From assembly GCA_954871525.1 (NCBI GenBank), contig OX940869.1, forward strand, positions 19,620,001-19,684,000: a stretch of 64,000 nucleotides of DNA. The letters are read 5' to 3'. The position numbers and the translations under genes are program-made. The notes beneath the pieces were generated by a model that did not search any database, was not told the origin of the DNA, and saw only the letters and a list, made by a program, of their open reading frames with translations. This document shows, piece by piece, positions 1 to 13,320 of this stretch (position 1 is the stretch's first letter; the number at the start of each line of letters is the position of its first letter). Source of the stretch: Parietaria judaica. Taxonomy: Eukaryota; Streptophyta; Magnoliopsida; Rosales; Urticaceae.

Positions 1-1084
1 GGCTTGATATAGAAAGCACGAGATAGTGCTTCCCTATTTAGGGATTAAAATAAGTAAATGTGATACAATTACACATTATTAACCATTTTGAAGTTCATTT
101 TTTGTTTAAAATATCGTTTAATTAGGGTTCTTTGGCGTAAAATGGGAAAAAGACTCAGTTTTCTTTGGAGCACGTATTAATTGTTGAAAACTGTGTTTTA
201 AGAGAGCTCCAGTAATTTTTAATGCCAAAACTAACCCAATATATAATAATACCACCCTAATGAAGGTCTACCAACTCAAAGTTAATGAAGAACGCATCGT
301 ATTTGCTCTCGTAAGAAAACCAATTTTAACACTTTTCGGTAATGATTTTAACTCGTTAACGGCTTGATATAGAAAGCACGAGATAGTGCTTCCCTATTTA
401 GGGATTAAAATAAGAAAATGTGATACAATTACACATTATTAAGCATTTTGAAGTTCATTTTTTGTTTAAAATATCGTTTAATTAGGGTTCTTTCGCGTAA
501 AATGGGAAAAAGACTCAGTTTTCTTTGGAGCACGTATTAATTGTTGAAAACTGGGTTTTAAGAGAGCTCCAGTAATTTTTAATGCCAAAACTAACCCAAT
601 ATATAATAATACCACCGTAATGAAGGTCTACCAACTCAAAGTTCATGAAGAACGCATCGTATTTGCTCTCGTAAGAAAACCAATTTTAACACTTTTCGGT
701 AATGATTTTAACTCGTTAACGGCTTGATATAGAAAGCACGAGATAGTGCTTCCCTATTTAGGGATTAAAATAAGTAAATGTGATACAATTACACATTATT
801 AACCATTTTGAAGTTCATTTTTTGTTTAAAATATCGTTTAATTAGGGTTCTTTGGCGTAAAATGGGAAAAAGACTCAGTTTTCTTTGGAGCACGTATTAA
901 TTGTTGAAAACTGGGTTTTAAGAGAGCTTCAGTAATTTTTAATGCCAAAACTAACCCAATATATAATAATACCACCCTAATGAAGGTCTACCAACTCAAA
1001 GTTCATGAAGAACGCATCGTATTTGCTCTCGTAAGAAAACCAATTTTAACACTTTTCGGTAATGATTTTAACTCGTTAACGGCT

Positions 1085-1443
1085 TGATATAGAAAGCACA
1101 AGATAGTGCTTCCCTATTTAGGGATTAAAATAAGTAAATGTGATACAATTACACATTATTAACCATTTTGAAGTTCATTTTTTGTTTAAAATATCGTTTA
1201 ATTAGGGTTCTTTCGCGTAAAATGGGAAAAGACTCAGTTTTCTTTGGAGCACGTATTAATTGTTGAAAACTGGGTTTTAAGAGAGCTCCAGTAATTTTTA
1301 ATGCCAAAACTAACCCAATATATAATAATACCACCCTAATGAAGGTCTACCAACTCAAAGTTCATGAAGAACGCATCGTATTTGCTCTCGTAAGAAAACC
1401 AATTTTAACACTTTTCGGTAATGATTTTAACTCGTTAACGGCT
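1085..1443 (+). repeat. 359-bp monomer with a 1-bp deletion in an A tract
   Basis: The A5 tract after ATGGG is A4 here (about 1227-1230). It is the only unit I see with this deletion. It shifts the frame locally, which is why a spurious 61-codon minus-strand frame spans it. Confidence 0.9.
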
Positions 1444-3603
1444 TGATATAGAAAGCACGAGATAGTGCTTCCCTATTTAGGGATTAAAATAAGTAAATGT
1501 GATACAATTACACATTATTAACCATTTTGAAGTTCATTTTTTGTTTAAAATATCGTTTAATTAGGGTTCTTTGGCGTAAAATGGGAAAAAGACTCAGTTT
1601 TCTTTGGAGCACGTATTAATTGTTGAAAACTGTGTTTTAAGAGAGCTCCAGTAATTTTTAATGCCAAAACTAACCCAATATATAATAATACCACCCTAAT
1701 GAAGGTCTACCAACTCAAAGTTCATGAAGAACGCATCGTATTTGCTCTCGTAAGAAAACCAATTTTAACACTTTTCGGTAATGATTTTAACTCGTTAACG
1801 GCTTGATATAGAAAGCACGAGATAGTGCTTCCCTATTTAGGGATTAAAATAAGTAAATGTGATACATTTACACATTATTAAGCATTTTAAAGTTCATTTT
1901 TTGTTTAAAATATCGTTTAATTAGGGTTCTTTGGCGTAAAATGGGAAAAAGACTCAGTTTTCTTTGGAGCACGTATTAATTGTTGAAAACTGGGTTTTAA
2001 GAGAGCTCCAGTAATTTTTAATGCCAAAACTAACCCAATATATAATAATACCACCCTAATGAAGGTCTACCAACTCAAAGTTCATGAAGAACGCATCGTA
2101 TTTGCTCTCGTAAGAAAACCAATTTTAACACTTTTCGGTAATGATTTTAACTCGTTAACGGCTTGATATAGAAAGCACGAGATAGTGCTTCCCTATTTAG
2201 GGATTAAAATAAGTAAATGTGATACAATTACACATTATTAACCATTTTGAAGTTCATTTTTTGTTTAAAATATCGTTTAATTAGGGTTATTTCGCGTAAA
2301 ATGGGAAAAAGACTCAGTTTTCTTTGGAGCACGTATTAATTGTTGAAAACTGGGTTTTAAGAGAGCTCCAGTAATTTTTAATGCCAAAACTAACCCAATA
2401 TATAATAATACCACCCTAATGAAGGTCTACCAACTTAAAGTTCATGAAGAACGCATCGTATTTGCTCTCGTAAGAAAACCAATTTTAACACTTTTCGGTA
2501 ATGATTTTAATTCGTTAACGGCTTGATATAGAAAGCACGAGATAGTGCTTCCCTATTTAGGGATTAAAAGAAGTAAATGTGATACAATTACACATTATTA
2601 ACCATTTTGAAGTTCATTTTTTGTTTAAAATATCGTTTAATTAGGGTTCTTTGGCGTAAAATGGGAAAAAGACTCAGTTTTCTTTGGAGCACGTATTAAT
2701 TGTTGAAAACTGGGTTTTAAGAGAGCTCCAGTAATTTTTAATGCCAAAACTAACCCAATATATAATAATACCACCCTAATGAAGGTCTACCAACTCAAAG
2801 TTCATGAAGAACGGATCGTATTTGCTCTCGTAAGAAAACCAATTTTAACACTTTTCGGTAATGATTTTAACTCGTTAACGGCTTGATATAGAAAGCACGA
2901 GATAGTGCTTCCCTATTTAGTGATTAAAATAAGTAAATGTGATACAATTACACATTATTAAGCATTTTAAAGTTCATTTTTTGTTTAAAATATCGTTTAA
3001 TTAGGGTTCTTTCGCCTAAAATGGGAAAAAGACTCAGTTTTCTTTGGAGCACGTATTAATTGTTGAAAACTGGGTTTTAAGAGAGCTCCAGTAATTTTTA
3101 ATGCCAAAACTAACCCAATATATAATAATACCAAACTAATGAAGGTCTAGCAACTCAAAGTTCATGAAGAACGCATCGTATTTGCTCTTGTAAGAAAACC
3201 AATTTTAACACTTTTCGATAAATATTTTAACTCGTTAACGGCTTGATATAGAAAGTACGAGATAGTGCTTCCCTATTTAGGGATTAAAATAAGTAAATGT
3301 GATACAATTACACATTATTAAGCATTTTGAAGTTCTTTTTTTGTTTAAAATATCGTTTAATTAGGGTTCTTTCGCGTAAAATGGGAAAAAGACTTAGTTT
3401 TCTTTGGAGCACGTATTAATTGTTGAAAACTGGGTTTTAAGAGAGCTCCAGTAATTTTTAATGCCAAAACTAACCCAATATATAATAATACAACCCTAAT
3501 GAAGGTCTACCAACTCAAAGTTCAGGAAGAACGAATCGTATTTGCTCTCGTAAGAAAACCAATTTTAACACTTTTCGGTAATGATTTTAACTCGTTAACG
3601 GCT

Positions 3604-3962
3604 TGATATAGAAAGCACGAGATAGTGCTTCCTTATTTAGGGATTAAAATAAGTAAATTTGATACAATTACACATTATTAGGCATTTTGAAGTTCATTTT
3701 TTGTTTAAAATATCGTTTAATTAGGGTTCTTTCGCGTAAAATGGGAAAAAGACTCAGTTTTCTTTGGAGAACGTAATAATTGTTGAAAACTGGGTTTTAA
3801 GAGAGCTCCAGTAATTTTTAATGCCAAAACTAACCCAATATATAATAATACCACCCTAATGAAGGTCTAGCAACTCAAAGTTAATGAAGAACGCATCGTA
3901 TTTGCTCTCGTAAGAAAACCAATTTTAACATTTTCGGTAATAATTTTAACTCGTTAACGGCT
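3604..3962 (+). repeat. 359-bp monomer, founder-type deletion lineage
   Basis: AACACTTTTCGG is shortened to AACATTTTCGG, and GTAATGATT reads GTAATAATT. The same two changes recur in the units 4323-4681 and 6842-7200. All three also share GTCTAGC and AGTTAATG, so they descend from one deleted ancestor spread by amplification rather than three deletion events. Confidence 0.85.
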
Positions 3963-6900
3963 TGATATAGAAAGCACGAGATAGTGCTTCCCTATTTAGG
4001 GATTAAAATAAGAAAATGTGATACAATTACACATTATTAAGCATTTTGAAGTTCATTTTTTGTTTAAAATATCGTTTAATTAGGGTTCTTTCGCGTAAAA
4101 TGGGAAAAAGACTAAGTTTTCTTTGGAGCACGTATTAATTGTTGAAAACTGGGTTTTAAGAGAGCTCCAGTAATTTTTAATGCCAAAACTAACCCAATAT
4201 ATAATAATACAACCCTAATGAACGTCTACCAACTCAAAGTTCAGGAAGAACGAATCGTATTTGCTCTCGTAAGAAAACCAATTTTAACACTTTTCGGTAA
4301 TGATTTTAACTCGTTAACGGCTTGATATAGAAAGCACGAGATAGTGCTTCCTTATTTAGAGATTAAAATAAGTAAATGTGATACAATTACACATTATTAA
4401 GCATTTTGAAGTTCATTTTTTGTTTAAAATATCGTTTAATTAGGGTTCTTTCGCGTAAAATGGGAAAAAGACTCAGTTTTCTTTAGAGAACGTATTAATT
4501 GTTGAAAACTGGGTTTTAAGAAAGCTCCAGTAATTTTTAATGCCAAAACTAACCCAATATATAATAATACCACCCTAATGAAGGTCTAGCAACTCAAAGT
4601 TAATGAAGAACGCATCGTATTTGCTCTCGTAAGAAAACCAATTTTAACATTTTCGGTAATAATTTTAACTCGTTAACGGCTTGATATAGAAAGCACGAGA
4701 TAGTGCTTCCCTATTTAGGGATTAAAATAGGTAAATGTGATACAATTACACATTATTAAGCATTTTGAAGTTCATTTTTTGTTTAAAATATCGTTTACTT
4801 AGGGTTCTTTCGCGTAAAATGGGAAAAAGACTCAGTTTTCTTTGGAGCACGTATTAATTGTTGAAAACTGGGTTTTAAGAGAGCTCCAGTAATTTTTAAT
4901 GCCAAAACTAACCCAATATATAATAATACAACCCTAATGAACGTCTACCAACTCAAAGTTCAGGAAGAACGAATCGTATTTGCTCTCGTAAGAAAACCAA
5001 TTTTAACACTTTTCGGTAATGATTTTAACTCGTTAACGGCTTGATATAGAAAGCACGAGATAGTGCTTCCTTATTTAGAGATTAAAATAAGTAAATGTGA
5101 TACAATTACACATTATTAAGCATTTTGAAGTTCATTTTTTGTTTAAAATATCATTTAATTAGGGTTCTTTCGCGTAAAATGGGAAAAAGACTCAGTTTTC
5201 TTTGGAGAACGTATTAATTGTTGAAAACTGGGTTTTAAGAGAGCTCCAGTAATTTTTAATGCCAAAACTAACCCAATATATAATAATACCACCCTAATGA
5301 AGGTCTAGCAACTCAAAGTTAATGAAGAACGCATCGTATTTGCTCTCGTAAGAAAACCAATTTTAACACTTTTCGGTAATGATTTTAACTCGTTAACGGC
5401 TTGATATAGAAAGCACGAGATAGTGCTTCCCTATTTAGGGATTAAAATAAGAAAATGTGATACAATTACACATTATTAAGCATTTTGAAGTTCATTTTTT
5501 GTTTAAAATATCGTTTAATTAGGGTTCTTTCGCGTAAAATGGGAAAAAGACTCAGTTTTCTTTGGAGCACGTATTAATTGTTGAAAACTGGGTTTTAAGA
5601 GAGCTCCAGTAATTTTTAATGCCAAAACTAACCCAATATATAATAATACCACCGTAATGAAGGTCTACCAACTCAAAGTTCATGAAGAACGCATCGTATT
5701 TGCTCTCGTAAGAAAACCAATTTTAACACTTTTCGGTAATGATTTTAACTCGTTAACGGCTTGATATAGAAAGCACGAGATAGTGCTTCCCTATTTAGGG
5801 ATTAAAATAAGTAAATGTGATACAATTACACATTATTAACCATTTTGAAGTTCATTTTTTGTTTAAAATATCGTTTAATTAGGGTTCTTTGGCGTAAAAT
5901 GGGAAAAAGACTCAGTTTTCTTTGGAGCACGTATTAATTGTTGAAAACTGGGTTTTAAGAGAGCTTCAGTAATTTTTAATGCCAAAACTAACCCAATATA
6001 TAATAATACCACCCTAATGAAGGTCTACCAACTCAAAGTTCATGAAGAACGCATCGTATTTGCTCTCGTAAGAAAACCAATTTTAACACTTTTCGGTAAT
6101 GATTTTAACTCGTTAACGGCTTGATATAGAAAGCACAAGATAGTGCTTCCCTATTTAGGGATTAAAATAAGTAAATGTGATACAATTACACATTATTAAC
6201 CATTTTGAAGTTCATTTTTTGTTTAAAATATCGTTTAATTAGGGTTCTTTGGCGTAAAATGGGAAAAAGACTCAGTTTTCTTTGGAGCACGTATTAATTG
6301 TTGAAAACTGGGTTTTAAGAGAGCTCCAGTAATTTTTAATGCCAAAACTAACCCAATATATAATAATACCACCGTAATGAAGGTCTACCAACTCAAAGTT
6401 CATGAAGAACGCATCGTATTTGCTCTCGTAAGAAAACCAATTTTAACACTTTTCGGTAATGATTTTAACTCGTTAACGGCTTGATATAGAAAGCACGAGA
6501 TAGTGCTTCCCTATTTAGGGATTAAAATAAGAAAATGTGATACAATTACACATTATTAAGCATTTTGAAGTTCATTTTTTGTTTAAAATATCGTTTAATT
6601 AGGGTTCTTTCGCGTAAAATGGGAAAAAGACTAAGTTTTCTTTGGAGCACGTATTAATTGTTGAAAACTGGGTTTTAAGAGAGCTCCAGTAATTTTTAAT
6701 GCCAAAACTAACCCAATATATAATAATACAACCCTAATGAACGTCTACCAACTCAAAGTTCAGGAAGAACGAATCGTATTTGCTCTCGTAAGAAAACCAA
6801 TTTTAACACTTTTCGGTAATGATTTTAACTCGTTAACGGCTTGATATAGAAAGCACGAGATAGTGCTTCCTTATTTAGAGATTAAAATAAGTAAATGTGA

Positions 6901-9000
6901 TACAATTACACATTATTAAGCATTTTGAAGTTCATTTTTTGTTTAAAATATCGTTTAATTAGGGTTCTTTCGCGTAAAATGGGAAAAAGACTCAGTTTTC
7001 TTTGGAGAACGTATTAATTGTTGAAAACTGGGTTTTAAGAAAGCTCCAGTAATTTTTAATGCCAAAACTAACCCAATATATAATAATACCACCCTAATGA
7101 AGGTCTAGCAACTCAAAGTTAATGAAGAACGCATCGTATTTGCTCTCGTAAGAAAACCAATTTTAACATTTTCGGTAATAATTTTAACTCGTTAACGGCT
7201 TGATATAGAAAGCACGAGATAGTGCTTCCCTATTTAGGGATTAAAATAGGTAAATGTGATACAATTACACATTATTAAGCATTTTGAAGTTCATTTTTTG
7301 TTTAAAATATCGTTTACTTAGGGTTCTTTCGCGTAAAATGGGAAAAAGACTCAGTTTTCTTTGGAGCACGTATTAATTGTTGAAAACTGGGTTTTAAGAG
7401 AGCTCCAGTAATTTTTAATGCCAAAACTAACCCAATATATAATAATACAACCCTAATGAACGTCTACCAAGTCAAAGTTCAGGAAGAACGAATCGTATTT
7501 GCTCTCGTAAGAAAACCAATTTTAACACTTTTCGGTAATGATTTTAACTCGTTAACGGCTTGATATAGAAAGCACGAGATAGTGCTTCCTTATTTAGAGA
7601 TTAAAATAAGTAAATGTGATACAATTACACATTATTAAGCATTTTGAAGTTCATTTTTTGTTTAAAATATCATTTAATTAGGGTTCTTTCGCGTAAAATG
7701 GGAAAAAGACTCAGTTTTCTTTGGAGAACGTATTAATTGTTGAAAACTGGGTTTTAAGAGAGCTCCAGTAATTTTTAATGCCAAAACTAACCCAATATAT
7801 AATAATACCACCCTAATGAAGGTCTAGCAACTCAAAGTTAATGAAGAACGCATCGTATTTGCTCTCGTAAGAAAACCAATTTTAACACTTTTCGGTAATG
7901 ATTTTAACTCGTTAACCGCTTGATATAGAAAGCACGAGATAGTGCTTCCCTATTTAGGGATTAAAATAAGAAAATGTGATACAATTACACATTATTAAGC
8001 ATTTTGAAGTTCATTTTTTGTTTAAAATATCGTTTAATTAGGGTTCTTTCGCGTAAAATGGGAAAAAGACTCAGTTTTCTTTGGAGCACGTATTAATTGT
8101 TGAAAACTGGGTTTTAAGAGAGCTCCAGTAATTTTTAATGCCAAAACTAACCCAATATATAATAATACCACCGTAATGAAGGTCTACCAACTCAAAGTTC
8201 ATGAAGAACGCATCGTATTTGCTCTCGTAAGAAAACCAATTTTAACACTTTTCGGTAATGATTTTAACTCGTTAACGGCTTCATATAGAAAGCACGAGAT
8301 AGTGCTTCCCTATTTAGGGATTAAAATAAGTAAATGTGATACAATTACACATTATTAACCATTTTGAAGTTCATTTTTTGTTTAAAATATCGTTTAATTA
8401 GGGTTCTTTGGCGTAAAATGGGAAAAAGACTCAGTTTTCTTTGGAGCACGTATTAATTGTTGAAAACTGGGTTTTAAGAGAGCTTCAGTAATTTTTAATG
8501 CCAAAACTAACCCAATATATAATAATACCACCCTAATGAAGGTCTACCAACTCAAAGTTCATGAAGAACGCATCGTATTTGCTCTCGTAAGAAAACCAAT
8601 TTTAACACTTTTCGGTAATGATTTTAACTCGTTAACGGCTTGATATAGAAAGCACAAGATAGTGCTTCCCTATTTAGGGATTAAAATAAGTAAATGTGAT
8701 ACAATTACACATTATTAACCATTTTGAAGTTCATTTTTTGTTTAAAATATCGTTTAATTAGGGTTCTTTGGCGTAAAATGGGAAAAAGACTCAGTTTTCT
8801 TTGGAGCACGTATTAATTGTTGAAAACTGGGTTTTAAGAGAGCTCCAGTAATTTTTAATGCCAAAACTAACCCAATATATAATAATACCACCGTAATGAA
8901 GGTCTACCAACTCAAAGTTCATGAAGAACGCATCGTATTTGCTCTCGTAAGAAAACCAATTTTAACACTTTTCGGTAATGATTTTAACTCGTTAACGGCT
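3963..9000 (+). repeat. 7-monomer higher-order repeat, two copies
   Basis: Units from 3963 and from 6482 form two 2,519-bp copies. Matching markers, in order: (1) AGAAAATG with CTAAGTTTTC and GAACGTC; (2) TTATTTAGAG with GTCTAGC and a 1-bp deletion in AACATTTTCGG; (3) AATAGGTAAATG with CGTTTACTTAGG; (4) TTATTTAGAG with ATCATTTAA; (5) AGAAAATG with CCGTAATG; (6) class A with GCTTCAG; (7) GCACAAG with CCGTAATG. I see only scattered differences, such as CTTTAGAGAAC against CTTTGGAGAAC in unit 2 and CAAGTCAAAG in the second copy of unit 3. Confidence 0.85.
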
Positions 9001-12000
9001 TGATATAGAAAGCACGAGATAGTGCTTCCCTATTTAGGGATTAAAATAAGTAAATGTGATACAATTACACATTATTAACCATTTTGAAGTTCATTTTTTG
9101 TTTAAAATATCGTTTAATTAGGGTTCTTTGGCGTAAAATGGGAAAAAGACTCAGTTTTCTTTGGAGCACGTATTAATTGTGTAAAACTGGGTTTTAAGAG
9201 AGCTCCAGTAATTTTTAATGCCAAAACTAACCCAATATATAATAATACCACCCTAATGAAGGTCTACCAACTCAAAGTTTATGAAGAACGCATCGTATTT
9301 GCTCTCGTAAGAAAACCAATTTTAACACTTTTCGGTAATGATTTTAACTCGTTAACGGCTTGATATAGAAGGCACGAGATAGTGCTTCCGTATTTAGGGA
9401 TTAAAATAAGTAAATGTGATACAATTACACATTATTAACCATTTTGAAGTTCATTTTTTGTTTAAAATATCGTTTAATTAGGGTTCTTTGGCGTAAAATG
9501 GGAAAAAGACTCAGTTTTCTTTGGAGCACGTATTAATTGTTGAAAACTGGGTTTTAAGAGAGCTCCAGTAATTTTTAATGCCAAAACTAACCCAATATAT
9601 AATAATACCACCCTAATGAAGGTCTACCAACTCAAAGTTCATGAAGAACGCATCGTATTTGCTCTCGTAAGAAAACCAATTTTAACACTTTTCGGTAATG
9701 ATTTTAACTCGTTAACGGCTTGATATAGAAAGCACGAGATAGTGCTTCCCTATTTAGGGATTAAAATAAGTAAATGTGATACAATTACACATTATTAACC
9801 ATTTTGAAGTTCATTTTTTGTTTAAAATATCGTTTAATTAGGGTTCTTTCGCGTAAAATGGGAAAAAGACTCAGTTTTCTTTGGAGCACGTATTAATTGT
9901 TGAAAACTGGGTTTTAAGAGAGCTCCAGTAATTTTTAATGCCAAAACTAACCCAATATATAATAATACCACCGTAATGAAGGTCTACCAACTCAAAGTTC
10001 ATGAAGAACGCATCGTATTTGCTCTCGTAAGAAAACCAATTTTAACACTTTTCGGTAATGATTTTAACTCGTTAACAGCTTGATATAGAAAGCACGAGAT
10101 AGTGCTTCCCTATTTAGGGATTAAAATAAGTAAATGTGATACAATTACACATTATTAACCATTTTGAAGTTCATTTTTTGTTTAAAATATCGTTTAATTA
10201 GGGTTCTTTGGCGTAAAATGGGAAAAAGACTCAGTTTTCTTTGGAGCACGTATTAATTGTGTAAAACTGGGTTTTAAGAGAGCTCCAGTAATTTTTAATG
10301 CCAAAACTAACCCAATATATAATAATACCACCCTAATGAAGGTCTACCAACTCAAAGTTCATGAAGAACGCATCGTATTTGCTCTCGTAAGAAAACCAAT
10401 TTTAACACTTTTCGGTAATGATTTTAACTCGTTAACGGCTTGATATAGAAAGCACGAGATAGTGCTTCCCTATTTAGGGATTAAAATAAGTAAATGTGAT
10501 ACAATTACACATTATTAACCATTTTGAAGTTCATTTTTTGTTTAAAATATCGTTTAATTAGGGTTCTTTGGCGTAAAATGGGAAAAAGACTCAGTTTTCT
10601 TTGGAGCACGTATTAATTGTTGAAAACTGGGTTTTAAGAGAGCTCCAGTAATTTTTAATGCCAAAACTAACCCAATATATAATAATACCACCCTAATGAA
10701 GGTCTACCAACTCAAAGTTCATGAAGAACGCATCGTATTTGCTCTCGTAAGAAAACCAATTTTAACACTTTTCGGTAATGATTTTAACTCGTTAACGGCT
10801 TGATATAGAAAGCACGAGATAGTGCTTCCCTATTTAGGGATTAAAATAAGTAAATGTGATACAATTACACATTATTAACCATTTTGAAGTTCATTTTTTG
10901 TTTAAAATATCGTTTAATTAGGGTTCTTTCGCGTAAAATGGGAAAAAGACTTAGTTTTCTTTGGAGCACGTATTAATTGTTGAAAACTGGGTTTTAAGAG
11001 AGCTCCAGTAATTTTTAATGCCAAAACTAACCCAATATATAATAATACAACCCTAATGAAGGTCTACCAACTCAAAGTTCAGGAAGAACGAATCGTATTT
11101 GCTCTCGTAAGAAAACCAATTTTAACACTTTTCGGTAATGATTTTAACTCGTTAACGGCTTGATATAGAAAGCACGAGATAGTGCTTCCCTATTTAGGGA
11201 TTAAAATAATTAAATGTGATACAATTACACATTATTAACCATTTTTAAGTTCATTTTTTGTTTAAAATATCGTTTAATTAGGGTTCTTTGGCGTAAAATG
11301 GGAAAAAGACTCAGTTTTCTTTGGAGCACGTATTAATTGTGTAAAACTGGGTTTTAAGAGAGCTCCAGTAATTTTTAATGCCAAAACTAACCCAATATAT
11401 AATAATACCACCCTAATGAAGGTCTACCAACTCAAAGTTCATGAAGAACGCATCGTATTTGCTCTCGTAAGAAAACCAATTTTAACACTTTTCGGTAATG
11501 ATTTTAACTCGTTAACGGCTTGATATAGAAGGCACGAGATAGTGCTTCCCTATTTAGGGATTAAAATAAGTAAATGTGATACAATTACACATTATTAACC
11601 ATTTTGAAGTTCATTTTTTGTTTAAAATATCGTTTAATTAGGGTTCTTTGGCGTAAAATGGGAAAAAGACTCAGTTTTCTTTGGAGCACGTATTAATTGT
11701 TGAAAACTGGGTTTTAAGAGAGCTCCAGTAATTTTTAATGCCAAAACTAACCCAATATATAATAATACCACCCTAATGAAGGTCTGCCAACTCAAAGTTC
11801 ATGAAGAACGCATCGTATTTGCTCTCGTAAGAAAACCAATTTTAACACTTTTCGGTAATGATTTTAACTCGTTAACGGCTTGATATAGAAAGCACGAGAT
11901 AGTGCTTCCCTATTTAGGGATTAAAATAAGTAAATGTGATACAATTACACATTATTAACCATTTTGAAGTTCATTTTTTGTTTAAAATATCGTTTAATTA

Positions 12001-13320
12001 GGGTTCTTTCGCGTAAAATGGGAAAAAGACTCAGTTTTCTTTGGAGCACGTATTAATTGTTGAAAACTGGGTTTTAAGAGAGCTCCAGTAATTTTTAATG
12101 CCAAAACTAACCCAATATATAATAATACCACCGTAATGAAGGTCTACCAACTCAAAGTTCATGAAGAACGCATCGTATTTGCTCTCGTAAGAAAACCAAT
12201 TTTAACACTTTTCGGTAATGATTTTAACTCGTTAACGGCTTGATATAGAAAGCACGAGATAGTGCTTCCCTATTTAGGGATTAAAATAAGTAAATGTGAT
12301 ACAATTACACATTATTAACCATTTTGAAGTTCATTTTTTGTTTAAAATATCGTTTAATTAGGGTTCTTTGGCGTAAAATGGGAAAAAGACTCAGTTTTCT
12401 TTGGAGCACGTATTAATTGTGTAAAACTGGGTTTTAAGAGAGCTCCAGTAATTTTTAATGCCAAAACTAACCCAATATATAATAATACCACCCTAATGAA
12501 GGTCTACCAACTCAAAGTTCATGAAGAACGCATCGTATTTGCTCTCGTAAGAAAACCAATTTTAACACTTTTCGGTAATGATTTTAACTCGTTAACGGCT
12601 TGATATAGAAAGCACGAGATAGTGCTTCCCTATTTAGGGATTAAAATAAGTAAATGTGATACAATTACACATTATTAACCATTTTGAAGTTCATTTTTTG
12701 TTTAAAATATCGTTTAATTAGGGTTCTTTGGCGTAAAATGGGAAAAAGACTCAGTTTTCTTTGGAGCACGTATTAATTGTTGAAAACTGGGTTTTAAGAG
12801 AGCTCCAGTAATTTTTAATGCCAAAACTAACCCAATATATAATAATACCACCCTAATGAAGGTCTACCAACTCAAAGTTCATGAAGAACGCATCGTATTT
12901 GCTCTCGTAAGAAAACCAATTTTAACACTTTTCGGTAATGATTTTAACTCGTTAACGGCTTGATATAGAAAGCACGAGATAGTGCTTCCCTATTTAGGGA
13001 TTAAAATAAGTAAATGTGATACAATTACACATTATTAAGCATTTTGAAGTTCATTTTTTGTTTAAAATATCGTTTAATTAGGGTTCTTTCGCGTAAAATG
13101 GGAAAAAGACTTAGTTTTCTTTGGAGCACGTATTAATTGTTGAAAACTGGGTTTTAAGAGAGCTCCAGTAATTTTTAATGCCAAAACTAACCCAATATAT
13201 AATAATACAACCCTAATGAAGGTCTACCAACTCAAAGTTCAGGAAGAACGAATCGTATTTGCTCTCGTAAGAAAACCAATTTTAACACTTTTCGGTAATG
13301 ATTTTAACTCGTTAACGGCT
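9001..13320 (+). repeat. 6-monomer higher-order repeat, two copies (2,160 bp each)
   Basis: The copies start at 9001 and 11161. Shared markers: units 1 and 4 carry GTAAAAC instead of TGAAAAC at 181-187; unit 2 has AGGCACG; unit 3 is B-like with CCGTAATG; unit 5 is plain with G at 130; unit 6 has CTTAGTTTTC, ACAACCC and CAGGAAG...GAATCG. The first two units of the next block (13321, 13681) repeat units 1 and 2 again, so the following 12-mer grew out of this one. The copies differ at a few sites, for example AATAATT and CATTTTTAAG only in the second copy of unit 1. Confidence 0.8.

Larger units (their letters stand above)
5..3962 (+). repeat. Diverged left zone, 11 monomers without regular higher-order order
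   Basis: Monomers here carry more private changes than elsewhere. The unit from 2884 has several unique substitutions, including TTCGCCTA, CCAAACTAAT and a TTCGATAAATATT end. Units from 3244 onward show a lineage with CAGGAAG...GAATCG at 281-293 and ACAACCC at 247-253, alternating with one carrying GTCTAGC and AGTTAATG. Three units at 365, 725 and 1085 match the last three positions of the 7-mer HOR to the right, suggesting a broken older copy of it. Confidence 0.75.

Noticed and set aside
1149..1334. 61-codon frame on the minus strand
   Set aside because: It spans the 1-bp deletion of the 1085-1443 monomer, which joins two frames otherwise closed. No other monomer has it.
8176..8358. 60-codon ATG frame (and its near-twin at 47775-47957) as a gene
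   Set aside because: Each exists only because the TGA at a monomer start is changed (TCA at 8281, TTA at 47880). All other monomers have the stop. These are chance read-throughs in satellite DNA.
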